From assembly GCA_030737875.1 (NCBI GenBank), contig CM060918.1, positions 769,476,552 through 769,540,551 on the forward strand: a DNA stretch of 64,000 nucleotides. Direction: 5' to 3'. Both the position numbers and the translations under genes were made by a program. The notes under the pieces are model-generated. The model had not been told where the DNA came from. It ran no database searches and saw nothing but the letters and a program-made list of their open reading frames with translations. The stretch's first letter is position 1; the number at the start of each line of letters is the position of its first letter. Source of the DNA: Allium sativum (lineage: Eukaryota; Streptophyta; Magnoliopsida; Asparagales; Amaryllidaceae). Below are positions 25,561-38,500 of the stretch, one piece after another.

Positions 25561-26161
25561 TCGATAGTTCATGATAAGGAAACCTAGCCAGATCAAGGGT
25601 GGCAGTCCAAACGATTTCAAGAATGGTGGCACTACGTTGAAGTAGTATAGAATTACGTGATAAAGCCCGTACGATATACGGTAAGGGACTGTACGTATAC
25701 ATGGAAAGGATTATACGAGTTGGGGAAAAATTACATATACGATGTATTAGGTTAAGTCTACTAGTAAGTGGACGAGAATGACATGGGTTTGGCCTTGGGA
25801 GCTAATATTGTGAATAACCTAATAAACAAGAAATTATAACTGAACAGTATATGTAGGGTTACACAAGAGTTTATTATAGTCCAGTCACACAGAACTTATG
25901 TTCTGACCCCCTCCTCACAACATACGCAGGTTAGGTTCATGACAGAGATAGTATTGCTTGACTACTGGCTTGGCATTATTATTATTAAGGTAATGCTATT
26001 TTGAAATAAATTATATTTTATTCCTTCTGCTGTGAGCTGCTTTTCGAACTCTGACATGTTTCTTTCTCTCTGTCTTTTCTACAGGATACCAGAGCACCCA
26101 ACTCGTGGTCCGATGGATTGGATTTTGAAAATTTCGGTCTGTCGAAACCCGGGTTGTTACA

Positions 26162-27483
26162 TCTGGTATCGGAGCTTCGGTTTAGTGGTCTTAGGGCAAT
26201 AATGAGTGAACGTATTTGTATTTTCTAAAATATAAATATATTATATATATAAACCTAAATCCATATAGTATCCCACTAGACATGTAAAGAGTTGGGATAT
26301 TGGTTTGTACACTAAAGGCATGGACATAGAAATTTTGGAAACAATTAGGTGGTTGGGAAAGTGTACAATATGACTTGGAGCTAGAAAGTATCCCATAGAA
26401 TGGAAACTGAAATATTAGTATCTCAGAGTAGTGGGTCTAGAAGTAAAACCTTAGAAATTAGAAAAAAAAGGTTAAAGTGTGAAAATGGATTAGGAATATA
26501 TATAGTCGAGAAAATTGAATTTGTGAAAGTACCTAGGAAAGCCTAGTTGAGTGGAAAACCCGCTTTGAGTCTGACCCAATAATAAACTTTTAAGAACTTG
26601 AATTTGTAAAAGAGTTTGTGGTATTTTCTGAGTTTTGATCTTAAAAGTATCTTGATGTTTGAAAAGTGGATATTGGGTTTTAAAATATAGTCTTAAGATC
26701 CTTGGCCCATAGTTGTAGCTGTGTAGGATATTATTTGACTAGAAAACGGGAAAGCTTATTTGAAAAGATAAATAAATAATATAAACATGAGAAACTGGAC
26801 TAAGCCAAATAAGTTAAAGAATAGCCTAACTAACAAGAAAACAATAAATTCAGTAAAGCAACAAAACAAGACGGGGGAAAGAAAATGAAAATCTCAAGAA
26901 AAAGATGAATAAATATGAAATTATTTCAAGATAAAGTCGAAAATACGAGAAAGAAAGTTTCTTATGTGGTTGTGCATGGATAAGAAAATAGGAAATCTTA
27001 ATAGAATAGTTATATAAAAATCCAAGTACAATTAGAAAAGAAAAACGGAGGGTGTGAATTTTTCCGTTTTATACCTTTTCGTAACATAAGAAATCAAATT
27101 TGGAAAATTAGATTTTTCTAAATCTCGAATTAAAAGATGGTTGGTAGGATTTTGGATGCGAAAATTGGATGAATTATGCTCTTACTCTATAAGAGTATGG
27201 GAAATTTTGAATGGAAAATGTTTTGATTTTTCAAAAATATTGCATCCATATAGAACTGCAAGTATATTTAGGATGTGAGCATCATGTTTTGAAAAGTTTT
27301 TTAAAAGTTTGCATACATATAGGTGGATCCAAATTAGGCTTACATGATTTACTATAATGTACTTCACTTTGCACATGTGCACAATGTTGCAACATTTGGA
27401 TGAACACTAATTGGATGTTGCGAGGGATTATCTATTTTACTCCTATCGAATTTCGGGGACAAAATTCTTTAAGGGTGGGAGAA
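26162..27483 (+). other. Non-coding interior of element 2
   Basis: This is 1322 bp of AT-rich sequence between the LTRs. It holds the primer site at its left end and AAGGGTGGGAGAA (27471-27483), the polypurine tract, at its right end. The longest open frames are below about 70 codons and show no zinc knuckle, protease, RT or integrase motif. Packaging or dimerisation signals are expected here for a mobilised element but I cannot point to one. Confidence 0.85.
26164..26175 (+). other. Primer binding site, initiator Met-tRNA type
   Basis: TGGTATCGGAGC starts two bases after the 5' LTR and matches the usual plant TGGTATCAGAGC site (complementary to the 3' end of initiator methionine tRNA) with one mismatch. 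It fixes the element's orientation and primes minus-strand synthesis. Confidence 0.85.
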
Positions 27484-30400
27484 TGTATCACCCTGCATTT
27501 TTAATATAATTAAAAATGAAATAAAATAAAATTTATGAAAATATGCTTATATAGGTAAATAATGGTGATGCATAATGAGAATTAATTAATACATGGAAGA
27601 GAAGAAAAATTAATTCGATAATAGTGTGTGTAACGGAGAAGATAGTAAAATAAGGATATTTAATTTAAATATCAGGAATTAAGTAAAATGGACATCACCA
27701 TTGCGTTCCTCTCGAAATTTTACATGAAATAGAGTCCGAGTTTTAAAAATCGGAGTCTGTATGAAGGAGTTATGACCTCCCGAAGTTTCAGCGAAAAATC
27801 AGAAAACAGCCCAGCCCAGAACAGAAAAAAATGACCAGGTCGACCCCCAGATCGACCATAGAGTCGACCTCCCAGGGGGGAGGTCGACCATAGTGTCGAC
27901 CTTCCCTTGGGGAGGTCGACTTATAGCGACCTGGAGTGGGAATTTTGGTCCAGAAGCGGGAAATTCACCCCAGAAGCTGTCCAGGTTCATTTTTGAGCAC
28001 CTGGATGAGTTTTTGGGCCTAGTACGTTGGTCTAACACCTATATAAACATCCTAGGCTCATTGTAAACTCCAGAACAATTCATGGCAAGGCCATGGCTCT
28101 CTTCTAACTTGATTTCTTCTTCCTCCTCAAGCTATTGATCTAAATAAATCTTAGATCTATTCTTCTCTCTTTTCTCTACAACATATATTCTTAAAATTAA
28201 AAAGAATGAGATCTAGAATTACTACAACCATGAATAAAAAGAAAAGAGGCTTAGATCTAAATCACTGCGCAAATAGATGGAATTCAGATCTGCAACCTAC
28301 GCCGCATATGAAATCAAAGATAAATTGAATTGGACATGAAATCAATCAAAGATGAATCAAAAGCAACAAAAAGGGAAAGGGGGAAATCAGTTCAAGGATT
28401 AATCCAATTCATAAATCAAAGGGGCAATCGAGGATCTACATTTTGAAGATGACAAACACTATGAGTGGATTTATAATGCACTTTTTGTGTAAAATTATTA
28501 TTTATCGTTCAAACATTCCCTATGTAAACATGAAATGAAATTATTGAATCCATAATGTTTAATATTATCATGTGGTTGATTTTAATTATTATGCCTACGA
28601 TTATGTGCCTCCTTTTATTCTTTCCCTTTTTGATTTTTAATAGCTAGGCTATCTCGAGCCAAGATCTATAATAAAATAAATACGATTGGATGATTATTGC
28701 AAGCGAAAAAGGGAAACGCTCGGTTTTGGGCTATGACATGAATTGGAGGGTTTGGTTATAAATTACAAAGAGGGTTGGGTGCAATATAACATTGACAAAA
28801 CCTGAATGCGTAAACCAAATTTAGAATTATACGCATGAACATGATTTGGGGTTTGACGTAGAATTGACATCATTGATTTAAGCATGAAATTGACTTATGG
28901 ATTTGTTAATGGGCACATGTCTCTAGAATAAAACCTGTATTATAACTTGAATTTGGATAAGAACACAAACTTGATATGAATTGACATCTGGAATTTGACA
29001 TGAAGTTTACATCTAGAACTTGAACATGAAATTGACATGAATATGAATTATGTATTTAATGATAGACGTAACCTGTTAATGGGATTACAAGCATGAATAT
29101 AAATTGGGGGTTTTTAGGTAAAGCTTGGATTTGCGGAATTGACACTTGACATCTAGATTGAACTTGATACTCGAATTTTGGCACTATTGAAATGCATTGA
29201 ACATGAATATGGTTGAGTAATTTGTGTAATGTAAATAGGGACAAGATTATGAAACTTGAAATATGACATTTAGAATATGCTTATGAACTTGACATCTAAA
29301 ACGAACACGAACATGGCATGAATTGGTAATTGACATTTATAAGAACATGCTTGTAAGTTGGGTAATTGGCATAACATGAACTTAATATTTTTTTGACATG
29401 ATTATGAACTTGACATATGCCAATTAGAATAGACATGAACCAAACATGAAATGTGGCTAACTCGAGTTTAGGATGAGTTTGCGATGTAATCCTGCCCGGA
29501 ACCGCCTGACCTAACCAGTGGTTGCAAACAATAGTTCCTAATGTGAGAAGTTAGTCATATCACGCTTGAAACCCGAGGTTAGACTGAGTTGTGGTGTAAT
29601 TCTACCCAAAACCGCCTGGCATAACCAGTGACCACAACAACAGGTCTAATGTGAGAGGTTGTGGTGCATTAATAATTAATGGCACATGATTCGTAGGGTT
29701 GAGTCATTAATACAAAGACAACACTTAACCAAATTTGTGAATGAACGTTATAAGGAGATGGGGTTAAGTCGACACAAACATATGAACAAAACTTAACCAA
29801 AAACGGAAATAGGGAATGTTAACTACCTATTATAAATCGAAGTTGAAATAGTCGAAGGGCTAATTAGGGGGTAAACCTGTTCTAGGGATAGAGAAAGACT
29901 ATGACTTAAGATGTAATGTAAGACCTGACGGGTGGGATAACCTTTAATATGGGGTAAGCTAAGCAAGAACTGTGGGAAAACACCCATGCGCTATCACCGA
30001 ATAAAAGAGAACTTAAGTTATGCTTGAATTCATGGGAAAACCTTAGTAACAAGTTGAATTATAAAGCGGGAATATGTGGTCTGATGTCTAAGGTAACGAT
30101 AATTGACTAAGTAAAACAACGAGAATGATAACTAAGTAACAAGCCTTAGTTAATAGGAACTATGCAGTAAACCTTAGTTAAGAAAACGGTCGAGAACGAG
30201 AACTAAGTTGTAATCCTTAGTTAAGGGGACTAAGTGGTAAACCTTAGTTAACAAGATTAACGGGAAAGGAAACTAAGTGGTAAACCTTAGTTAAGAACAA
30301 CCAAGTAATAATTCTTAGTCAAGGAAAGTGAGCCAGTCCATAAATAGATGAATAACCCGATACGGTAGATCATCGCTTAACAAACACATGAGGAGGAGCG

Positions 30401-31745
30401 AACGTTTATCTGATTTCGAGAAAGGCTCCAGCGGACTTTGTTACGAAGCACGTAGCTTCGGGGAACGTGAGGGTACTCTTCGTATTCCTCTGTGAGGTTG
30501 CAGATGATCCGCCTGGGCTCACAGAGGTTAAGGTCTGCGGTAGGAGAACCAAGAGTATGCCTTGGTTGCAATATAAGGCAACCTAAAGACTAGGACGGAC
30601 CAGCGTGAGGCGGCGATATCTTGTTTAGCCCTGTGATAGCACTCGTCGTCTACCTACCATCTTCAGTCAATCGTAGTATGTATACGGAAAGGCAGAGAAC
30701 TCCCAACAGACCATATACTTGCTATCTAGTTGTGGGTGAGGCTGGCCGATAGGAAAGTGGGGCATAGGTGGCAGGAGTACAGTTCTCGTGCTTGATTTTC
30801 TTGGATTGCCTTTCATTAGTTGAGGGAGGGGTCACATGGGAGCATAACCAATGGTAGAAAAACAGACCTTAGCATCTGCATCGTCAGATAACTTAAAGCT
30901 CCCGACCGAGTTCTGTATTTCTTGATTTAGCCCTGTCACGGTACTCGGGCCGCACATATAGTGTACATGTGCACCTAGACATCGGAAACGATTCGCAATA
31001 CATACGTGGGAAAAGGGCGTTGTTCGATAGGTAGCATAATCCCTAGTAGTCCTAGGTGGCATAAACCCTAATCGAATCTAGAAAACATTCAATAGGTAGC
31101 ATAATCCCTAGTGGTCCTAGGTGGCATAAATCCTAGTTGAACACTCGATAGTTCATGATAAGGAAACCTAGCCAGATCAAGGGTGGCAGTCCAAACGATT
31201 TCAAGAATGGTGGCACTACGTTGAAGTAGTATAGAATTACGTGATAAAGCTCGTACGATATACGGCAAGGGACTGTACGTATACATGGAAAGGATTATAC
31301 GAGTTGGGGAAAAATTACATATACGATGTATTAGGTTAAGTCTACTAGTAAGTGGACGAGAATGACATGGGTTTGGCCTTGGGTGCTAATATTGTGAATA
31401 AACTAATAAACAAGAAATTATAACTGAATGGTATATGTAGGGTTACACAAGAGTTTATTACAGTCCGGTCACACAGAACTTATGTTCTGACCCCCTCCTC
31501 ACAACATGCGCAGGTTAGGTTCATGACAGAGATAGTATTGCTTGACTACTGGCTTGGCAGTATTATTATTAAGGTAATGCTATTTTGAAATAAATTATAT
31601 TTTATTCCTTCCGCTGTGAGCTTCTTTTCGAACTCTGACATGTTTCTTTCTCTCTGTCTTTTCTGCAGGATACTAGAGCACCCGACTCGGGGTCCGATGG
31701 ATTGGATTTTGAAAAATTCGGTCTGTCGAAACCCGGGTTGTTACA
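27484..31745 (+). repeat. 3' LTR of element 2
   Basis: It begins TGTATCACCCT (two differences from the 5' LTR start) and ends GGGTTGTTACA. It is colinear with the 5' LTR throughout, including the TATA box (28040-28046) and both internal duplications. Differences include a 5-bp insertion near its start (AAATAAAATAAAATTT) and scattered substitutions. Confidence 0.93.
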
Positions 31746-34700
31746 CAAATCCATCGACACTGCTGGGGATCAAAACCAGAATCTCTGGTTTTGTAGACCA
31801 GTGCCTTATCCATTGGGCCATAGAGTCATCTGTTGGGTGGTGGAGTTTTATGTATATTCCAACCGTATGGACCTAGTTGGATAGTAGAGTTTTAGGTATG
31901 TACCAAATAAAAAGCTAAGTTGGTTTTGAAATTTTCTAAAAAACGTGCACTGTGATAAGTTAAAGGTAGCTACAAAGGAAAAGATGATGATGCATCAAAA
32001 TAGTCAGGAGCAACAAAGGAAAAGATGATAGTGCCTGATATGAGACTTTATCAATTAAGTTTTAGATTTGCTTCATATAAGATTGCAGCTCACAAAATAC
32101 TTTGTGATGGCGGGTGCTTGAAGTTAATGTTAAAGCACCTCCAGTTAATAATGAAGGACCAAATCCATCGACACTGTTGGGGATCGAACCCAGAATCTCT
32201 GGTCTCGTAGACCAGTGCCTTATCAATTGGGCCACAGAGTCACCAGTTGGATGGTAGAGTTTTATGTATATTCCAACCATATGGACATATTTGGATAGTA
32301 GAGTTTTATGTATGTACCTAATAAACAACGAAGTGGGTCTGAAATTTTCCAACAAATGTGCACTGTGATAAGTTAAAGGGAGCAACAAAGGAAAAGATGA
32401 TGATGTAACAAAATTGCTAAGAGCAACAAGGGAAAATATGATAGTGCCCGATATAAGACTTTATCAACTAAGCTGCAGATTTGCTTCATATAAGACTACA
32501 CCTCAAAAAAATACTTTCTGATGGTAGGTGCAAGAAGTTAATGGCAATGCACCACTAGTTAATAGTGAAGGACCAAATCCATCGTCTCTGCTGGAGATCG
32601 AACCCAGAATCTATGGTCTTGTAGACTAGCGCCTTATCCATTGGGCCACATATTCACCTGTTGGATGATAGAGTTTTATGTATATTCCAACCATATGGAC
32701 ATAGTTGAATTGTTGAGTTTCATGTACGTACCAAATAAACAACAAAGTTGGCCTGAAATTTTCCAAAAAAAGGTGCACCGTGTTAAGCTAATGGAGGCAA
32801 CAAAGGAAAAGATGATGATGTATCAAAATAGTCAGGAGCAACAAAGGAAAAGATAATAGTGCATGATATAAGACTTTATCAATTAAGCTGCAGATTTGCT
32901 TCATATAAGACTATAGTTCACAAAATACTTTATGATCGTGGGTGCTTTAAGTTAATGGTAATGGACCACCAGTTAACAGTGAAGAACCAATTCCATCGAC
33001 TCTGCTGGGGATCGAGCCCGAAATCTCAGGTTTCGTAGACCAGCACTGTGTCCATTGGGCCACAGAGTCACCTGTTGGATGGTAGAGCTTTATGTATATT
33101 CCAGCCATACGGACATAGTTCGATTGTAGAGTTCTATGTATGCACCAAATAAACAACAAAGTTGGCCGTGAAATTTTCCAAAAAAACGTGCACTGTAATA
33201 TGTTAAAGGGAGCAACAAAGGAAAAGATGGTGATGTATCAAAATAATCAGGAGTAATAAAGGAAAAGATGATAGTGCCAGATTTAAGACTTTATAAATTA
33301 AGCTGCAGATTTGCTTCGTATAAGACTGCCCCTCACAAAATACTTCATTATGGTGGGTGCTCGAAGTTAATGGTAATGCACCACCAGGTAACATGTGAAG
33401 GACCAAATCCATCGACTCTAATGGGGATCGAACCAAGAATCTCTGGTTTCGTAGACCAGCGCCTTATCCATTGGGCCACAGAGTCACCTGTTGGATGGTA
33501 CAGTTTTATGTATATTCCTACCATATGGACATAGTTGGATTGTAAAGTTTTATGTATGTACCAAATAAACAACAAAGTTGGCCTTGAAATTTTCTAAAAA
33601 ACATGCACTGTGATAAGTTAAAGGGAGCAACAAAGGAAAAGATGATGATGTATCAAAATAGCTAGGAGAAACAGAGGAAAAGATGATAGTTCCTGATATA
33701 AGACTTTATCAATTCAGCTGTAGGTTTGCTTTATATAAGACTGCAGCTCAAAAATACTTTGTGATGGTGGGTGCTTGAAGTTAATGGTAATGCACCACCA
33801 GTTAACAGTGAAGGACGAAATCCATCGACTCTACCGGGGATCGAACCAAGAATCTCTGGTTTCGCAGACCAACGCCTTAACCATTGGGCCATAGAGTCAC
33901 CTTTTGGATGGTTGAGTTTCATGTATATTCCGAACATATGGACATAGTTGGATTGTAGAGTTTTATGTATGTACCAAATAAACAACAAAGTTAGCTCTGA
34001 AATTTTCCAAAAAATTTGCACTGTGATAATTTAAAGGGAGCAACAAAGGAAAAGGTGATGATGTATCAAAATAGTCTAGAGCAACAAAGGAAAAGATGAT
34101 AGTGCATGATATAAGACTTTATCAATTAAGTTGCAGAATGGCTTCATATAAGACTGCAGCTCACAAAATAATTTGTGATGGTGGGTGATTGAAGTTAATG
34201 GTAATGCACCACCAATTAACAGTGAAGGACCAGATCCGTCGACTCTGATGGGGATCGAACTCAGAATCTCTGATTTCGTAGACCAGCACCTTATCCATTG
34301 GGCCACAGAGTCACCTTTTGGATGGTAGAGTTTTATGTATATTCCTACCATGTAGACATAGCTGGATTTTAGAGTTTTATGAATGTACCAAATAAACAAA
34401 AAAGTTGTCCTTGAAATTTTCCAAAAAATGTGCACTGTGATAAGTTAATGGGAGCAACAAAGGCAAAGATAATGATGTATCAAAATTGTTAGGAGCAACA
34501 AAGGAAAATATAATAGTGCCTGATATAAGAATTTATCAATTAAGATGCAGATTTGCTTCATATAAGACTGTAGCTCACAAAATACGTTATGATAGTGGGT
34601 GCTTGAAGTTAATGGTAGCCACCAGTTAACATTGAAGGACCAAGTCCATCGACTCTGCCGGGGATCGAACCCACAATCTCAGGTTTCGTAGACCAGCGCC

Positions 34701-35436
34701 TTATCCATTAGGCCGTAGAGTCACCTGTTGTATGGCAGAGTTTTATGTATATTCCTACCATATAGACATAGTTGGCTTGTGGAGTTTTATGTATCTATCA
34801 AATAAACAACAAGGTTGGCCCCGAAATTTTCCAAAAAACATGCACTGTGATAAGTTAAAGGGAGCAATATAGGAAAAGATGATGATGTATCAAAATAGTC
34901 AGGAGCAACAAAGAAAAAGATGATAGTGCCTGATATAAGACTTTATCAATTAAGCGACAGATTTGGTTCATATAAGACTGCAGCTCACAAAACAATTTGT
35001 GATGCTGGCTGCTTGAAGTTAATGGTATTGCACCCCCAATTAACAGTAAAGGACCAGATCCATCGACAATACTAGGGATTGAACACAGAATCTTTGGTTT
35101 CGTAGACCTACGCCTTATCCATTGGGCCACAGAGTCACATGTTGGATGGTAGTGTTTTATGTATATTCCAACAATATGGACGTAGTTAAATAGTAGAGTT
35201 TTATATATGTACCAAATATACAACAAAGTTTGTCCTGAAAATTTCCAAAAAGCATGCATTTTGATAAGTAAAAGGGAGCAAAAAAGGAAAAGATGATAGT
35301 GCCTGATATAAGACTATGTTGGTAAAGCTGCTGATTTGCTTCATACAAGACTGTAGCTCACAAAATACTTTGTTATGGAGGGTGTTTGAAGTTAATGGTA
35401 ATGCACCAACAGTTAAGAGTGAAGGACCAAATCCAT

Positions 35437-35528
35437 CGACTTTACTAGGGATTGAACTCAGAATCTCTAGTTTCGAACAGAATCTCTAGTTTCGAAGACC
35501 AGCGCCTTATCCATTGGGCCACAGAGTC
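35437..35528 (-). pseudogene. tRNA-Arg(TCG)-like with 19-bp internal duplication
   Basis: The segment CAGAATCTCTAGTTTCGAA is repeated directly inside the anticodon-arm and variable region, making the sequence 92 bp instead of 73. It cannot fold as a normal tRNA. Anticodon TCG lineage. Confidence 0.8.
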
Positions 35529-38500
35529 GCCTACTGGATGGTAGAGTTTTATGTATATTTCAACATATGGACATAGTTGGATAGTAAAGTTTTATGTATG
35601 TACCAAATAAACAGCAAAGTTAGCCCTAAAAAATTTCAAAAAACATGCACTGTGATAAGTTAAATGGAGTAAAAATGGAAAAGATGATGATGTTTTAAAA
35701 TAGTCAGGAGCAACTAAGGAAACGATGGTAGTGCCTAATATAAGACATTATCAATTTGGCTGCAGATCTGCTTCATATAAGACTGCAGCTCACATAATAC
35801 TTTGTAATGGTGGTTACTTGAAGTTAATGGTAATGCACCACCAATTAACAATTAAGGACCAAATCCATCGACTCTCCTGGGGATTAATCCCAAAACCACT
35901 GGTTTCGTAGACCAACGCCTTACCCATTGGACCATAGAGTCGCGTGTTGGATGGTAGGGTTTTATGTATATTCCAACCAGATGGACATAGCTGGATAGTA
36001 GAGTTTTATGTATGTACCAAATAATCAACAAAGTTGGCTCTGAAATTTTCCAAAAAACGTGCACAGTGATAAGTTAAAGGGAGCAACTAATGGAAAGATG
36101 ATGATGTATCAAAAAAGGCAGGAGCAACAAAGGAAAAGATGAAAGTGCCTGAAATGAGACTTTATCAATTAAGCTATAGATTTGCTTCATATAAGACTAC
36201 AGCTCACAAAATACTTTAATATGGTGGTTGCTTGAATTTAATGGTAATACACCACCAATTAACAGTGAAGGACCAAATCCATCGACTCTGATGAGGATCG
36301 AACCCAGAATCTCTGGTTTCGTAGACCAGCGCCTTATAGATTGGGCCACAGAGTCACCTGTTGGATGGTAGAGTTTCATGTATATTCCAACCATATGAAC
36401 ATAGTTGGATAGTAGAGTTTTATGTATGTACTAAAGAAACAACAAAGTTGGCTCTGAAATATCCCAAAAAACATGCACTGTGATAAGTTAAAGGGGTAAA
36501 CAAAGAGAACGATGATGATGTATCAAAATAGCATGAAGCAACAAAGGAAAAGATGATAGTGCCTGATATAAGACTTTATCAATTAAGCTGCAGATTTGCT
36601 TCATATAAGACTGCATCTCACAAAATACTTTGTGATGGTGGGTGCTTGAAGTTAATGGTAATGCACCACCAGTTAACATTGAAGGACCAAATCCATCGAC
36701 TCTGCTGGGGATCGAACCCAGAATCTCTAGTTTCGTAGACTGGCGCCTTATCCATTGGGCTATAGAGTCACCTATTGGATGGAAGATTTTTATGTATAAT
36801 CCAACCATATGGACGTAGGTTGATTGTAGAGTTTTATGTATGTACCAAATAAACAACAATGTTGGCCCTGAAATTTTCCAAAAAACGTGCACTGTGATAA
36901 GTTAAAGGGAGCAACAAACAAAAAGATGATGATGTATAAAAATATTCAGGAGCAACAAAGGAAAAGATAATAGTGCCTGATATAAGACTTTATCAATTAA
37001 GCTGCAGATTTTCTTCATATAAGACTGCATCTCACAAGATACTTTGTGATGGTGGGTGCTTGAAGTTAATGGTAATGCACCACCAGTTAACAGTGAAGAA
37101 CCAAGTCCATCGACTCGGCTGGGGATCGAACTCAGAATCTGTGGTTTCGTAGACCAGCGCCTTACCCATTGGGCCACAGAGTCACCTGTTGGATAGAATT
37201 TTTTTATGTATATTCCTACCGTGTGAACGTAATTGGATTGTAGACTATTATGTATGTAGCAAACAAACAACAAAATTGGCCCGAAAATTTCCAAAAAAGT
37301 GCACTGTGATAAATTAAAGGGAGCAATAAAGGAAAAGATGATGATGTATCAAAATAGTCAGGGGCAACAATGGAAAAGACATAGTGCTGGATATAAGACT
37401 TTATCAATTAAGTTGCAGATTTTCTTCATATAAGACTGCAGCTCACAAAATACTTTGTGATGGTGGGTGCTTGAAGTTAATGATAATGCACCACCAGTTA
37501 ACAATGAAGTACCAAATCCATCGACTCTGCTAGGGATCAAACCCAGAATCCCTGGTTTCATAGACATGTGCCTTATCCATTGTGCCACAGAGTCACCTGT
37601 TGGATGGTAGAGTTTTATGTATATTCCTACCATATAGACATAGTAGGATAGTAGAGTTTTCTGTAAATGCCAAATAAACAGTAAAGTTGGCCTTGAAATT
37701 TTCAAAAAAATGTGCACTTTGATTAGTTAAATGGAGCAACAAAGGAAAAGATGATAATGACGTTACAAAATAGTCAGGAGAAATAAAGGAAAAGATAATA
37801 GTGCCTGATATATGACTTTATCAATAAAACATCAGATTTGCTTCATATAAGACTGCAGCTCACAAAATACTTTGGGATGGTGGGTGCTTGAAGTTAATGG
37901 TAATGGATCATCAGTTAACATTAAAGGACCAAATCCATTGCAATGTTAAGGATCAAACCCAGAATCTCTGGTTTCGTAGGCCAGCGCCTTATCCATTGGG
38001 CCACAGAATTTCCTGTTGGATGGTAGAGTTTTATGTATATTCCAACCATATGGATGTAGTTGGATAGTAGAGTCTTTTGTATGTACCAAATAAAAAAGAA
38101 AGTTGGCCCTGAAATTTTCCAAAAAAGGGGACTGTGATAAGTTAAAGGGAGCAACAAAGGAAAAGATGATGAAGTATCAAAATAGCCAGGAGCAACAAAG
38201 GAAAAGATACAGTGCCTGATATAAGACTTTATCAATTAAGCTGCATATTTGCTTAATATAAAACTGCAGCTCACAAAATTTTTTGTGATGGTGGGTGCTT
38301 GAAGTTAATGTTAATGCACCACCAGTTAACAATGAAGGACCAAATCCATGGACTCTGCCGGGGATCAAACCCAGAATCTCTGGTTTCATAGACCAGCGCC
38401 TTATCTATTGGGCCACAGAGTCACCTGTTGGATTGTAGAGTTTTATGTATAATCCAACCATATGGACATAGTTGGATAGTAGAGTTTAATGTACGTACCA

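Larger units (their letters stand above)
21903..26161 (+). repeat. 5' LTR of element 2
   Basis: It begins TGTAACACCCC and ends GGGTTGTTACA, an inverted TGTAACA/TGTTACA pair. It contains GTCGAC-rich repeats (about 22250-22350), a TATA box at 22455-22461, a long stretch rich in TTGACAT and AACATGAA words (about 23250-23860), a 111-bp-offset duplication (23871-24080), CTTAGTTAA-rich repeats (about 24500-24745) and a 65-bp-offset duplication (25438-25560). Short open frames inside it occur in both LTRs but resemble no protein. Confidence 0.93.
21903..31745 (+). mobile_element. Complete non-autonomous LTR retrotransposon (LARD-like), 9843 bp
   Basis: Two long direct repeats (21903-26161 and 27484-31745) flank a 1322-bp interior that has a primer binding site and polypurine tract but no gag or pol. 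The CAAAT target duplication on both sides proves one insertion event, and the empty-site sequence is given by neighbouring satellite monomers. LTRs of about 4.26 kb around a short non-coding interior fit the large retrotransposon derivative (LARD) type, which relies on proteins from an autonomous relative. The TGTAAC/GTTACA ends and the initiator-Met-type primer site point to Ty3/gypsy proteins; that is inference. The LTRs are colinear with scattered differences, densest near their first 120 bp, so the insertion is not brand new. Confidence 0.93.
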
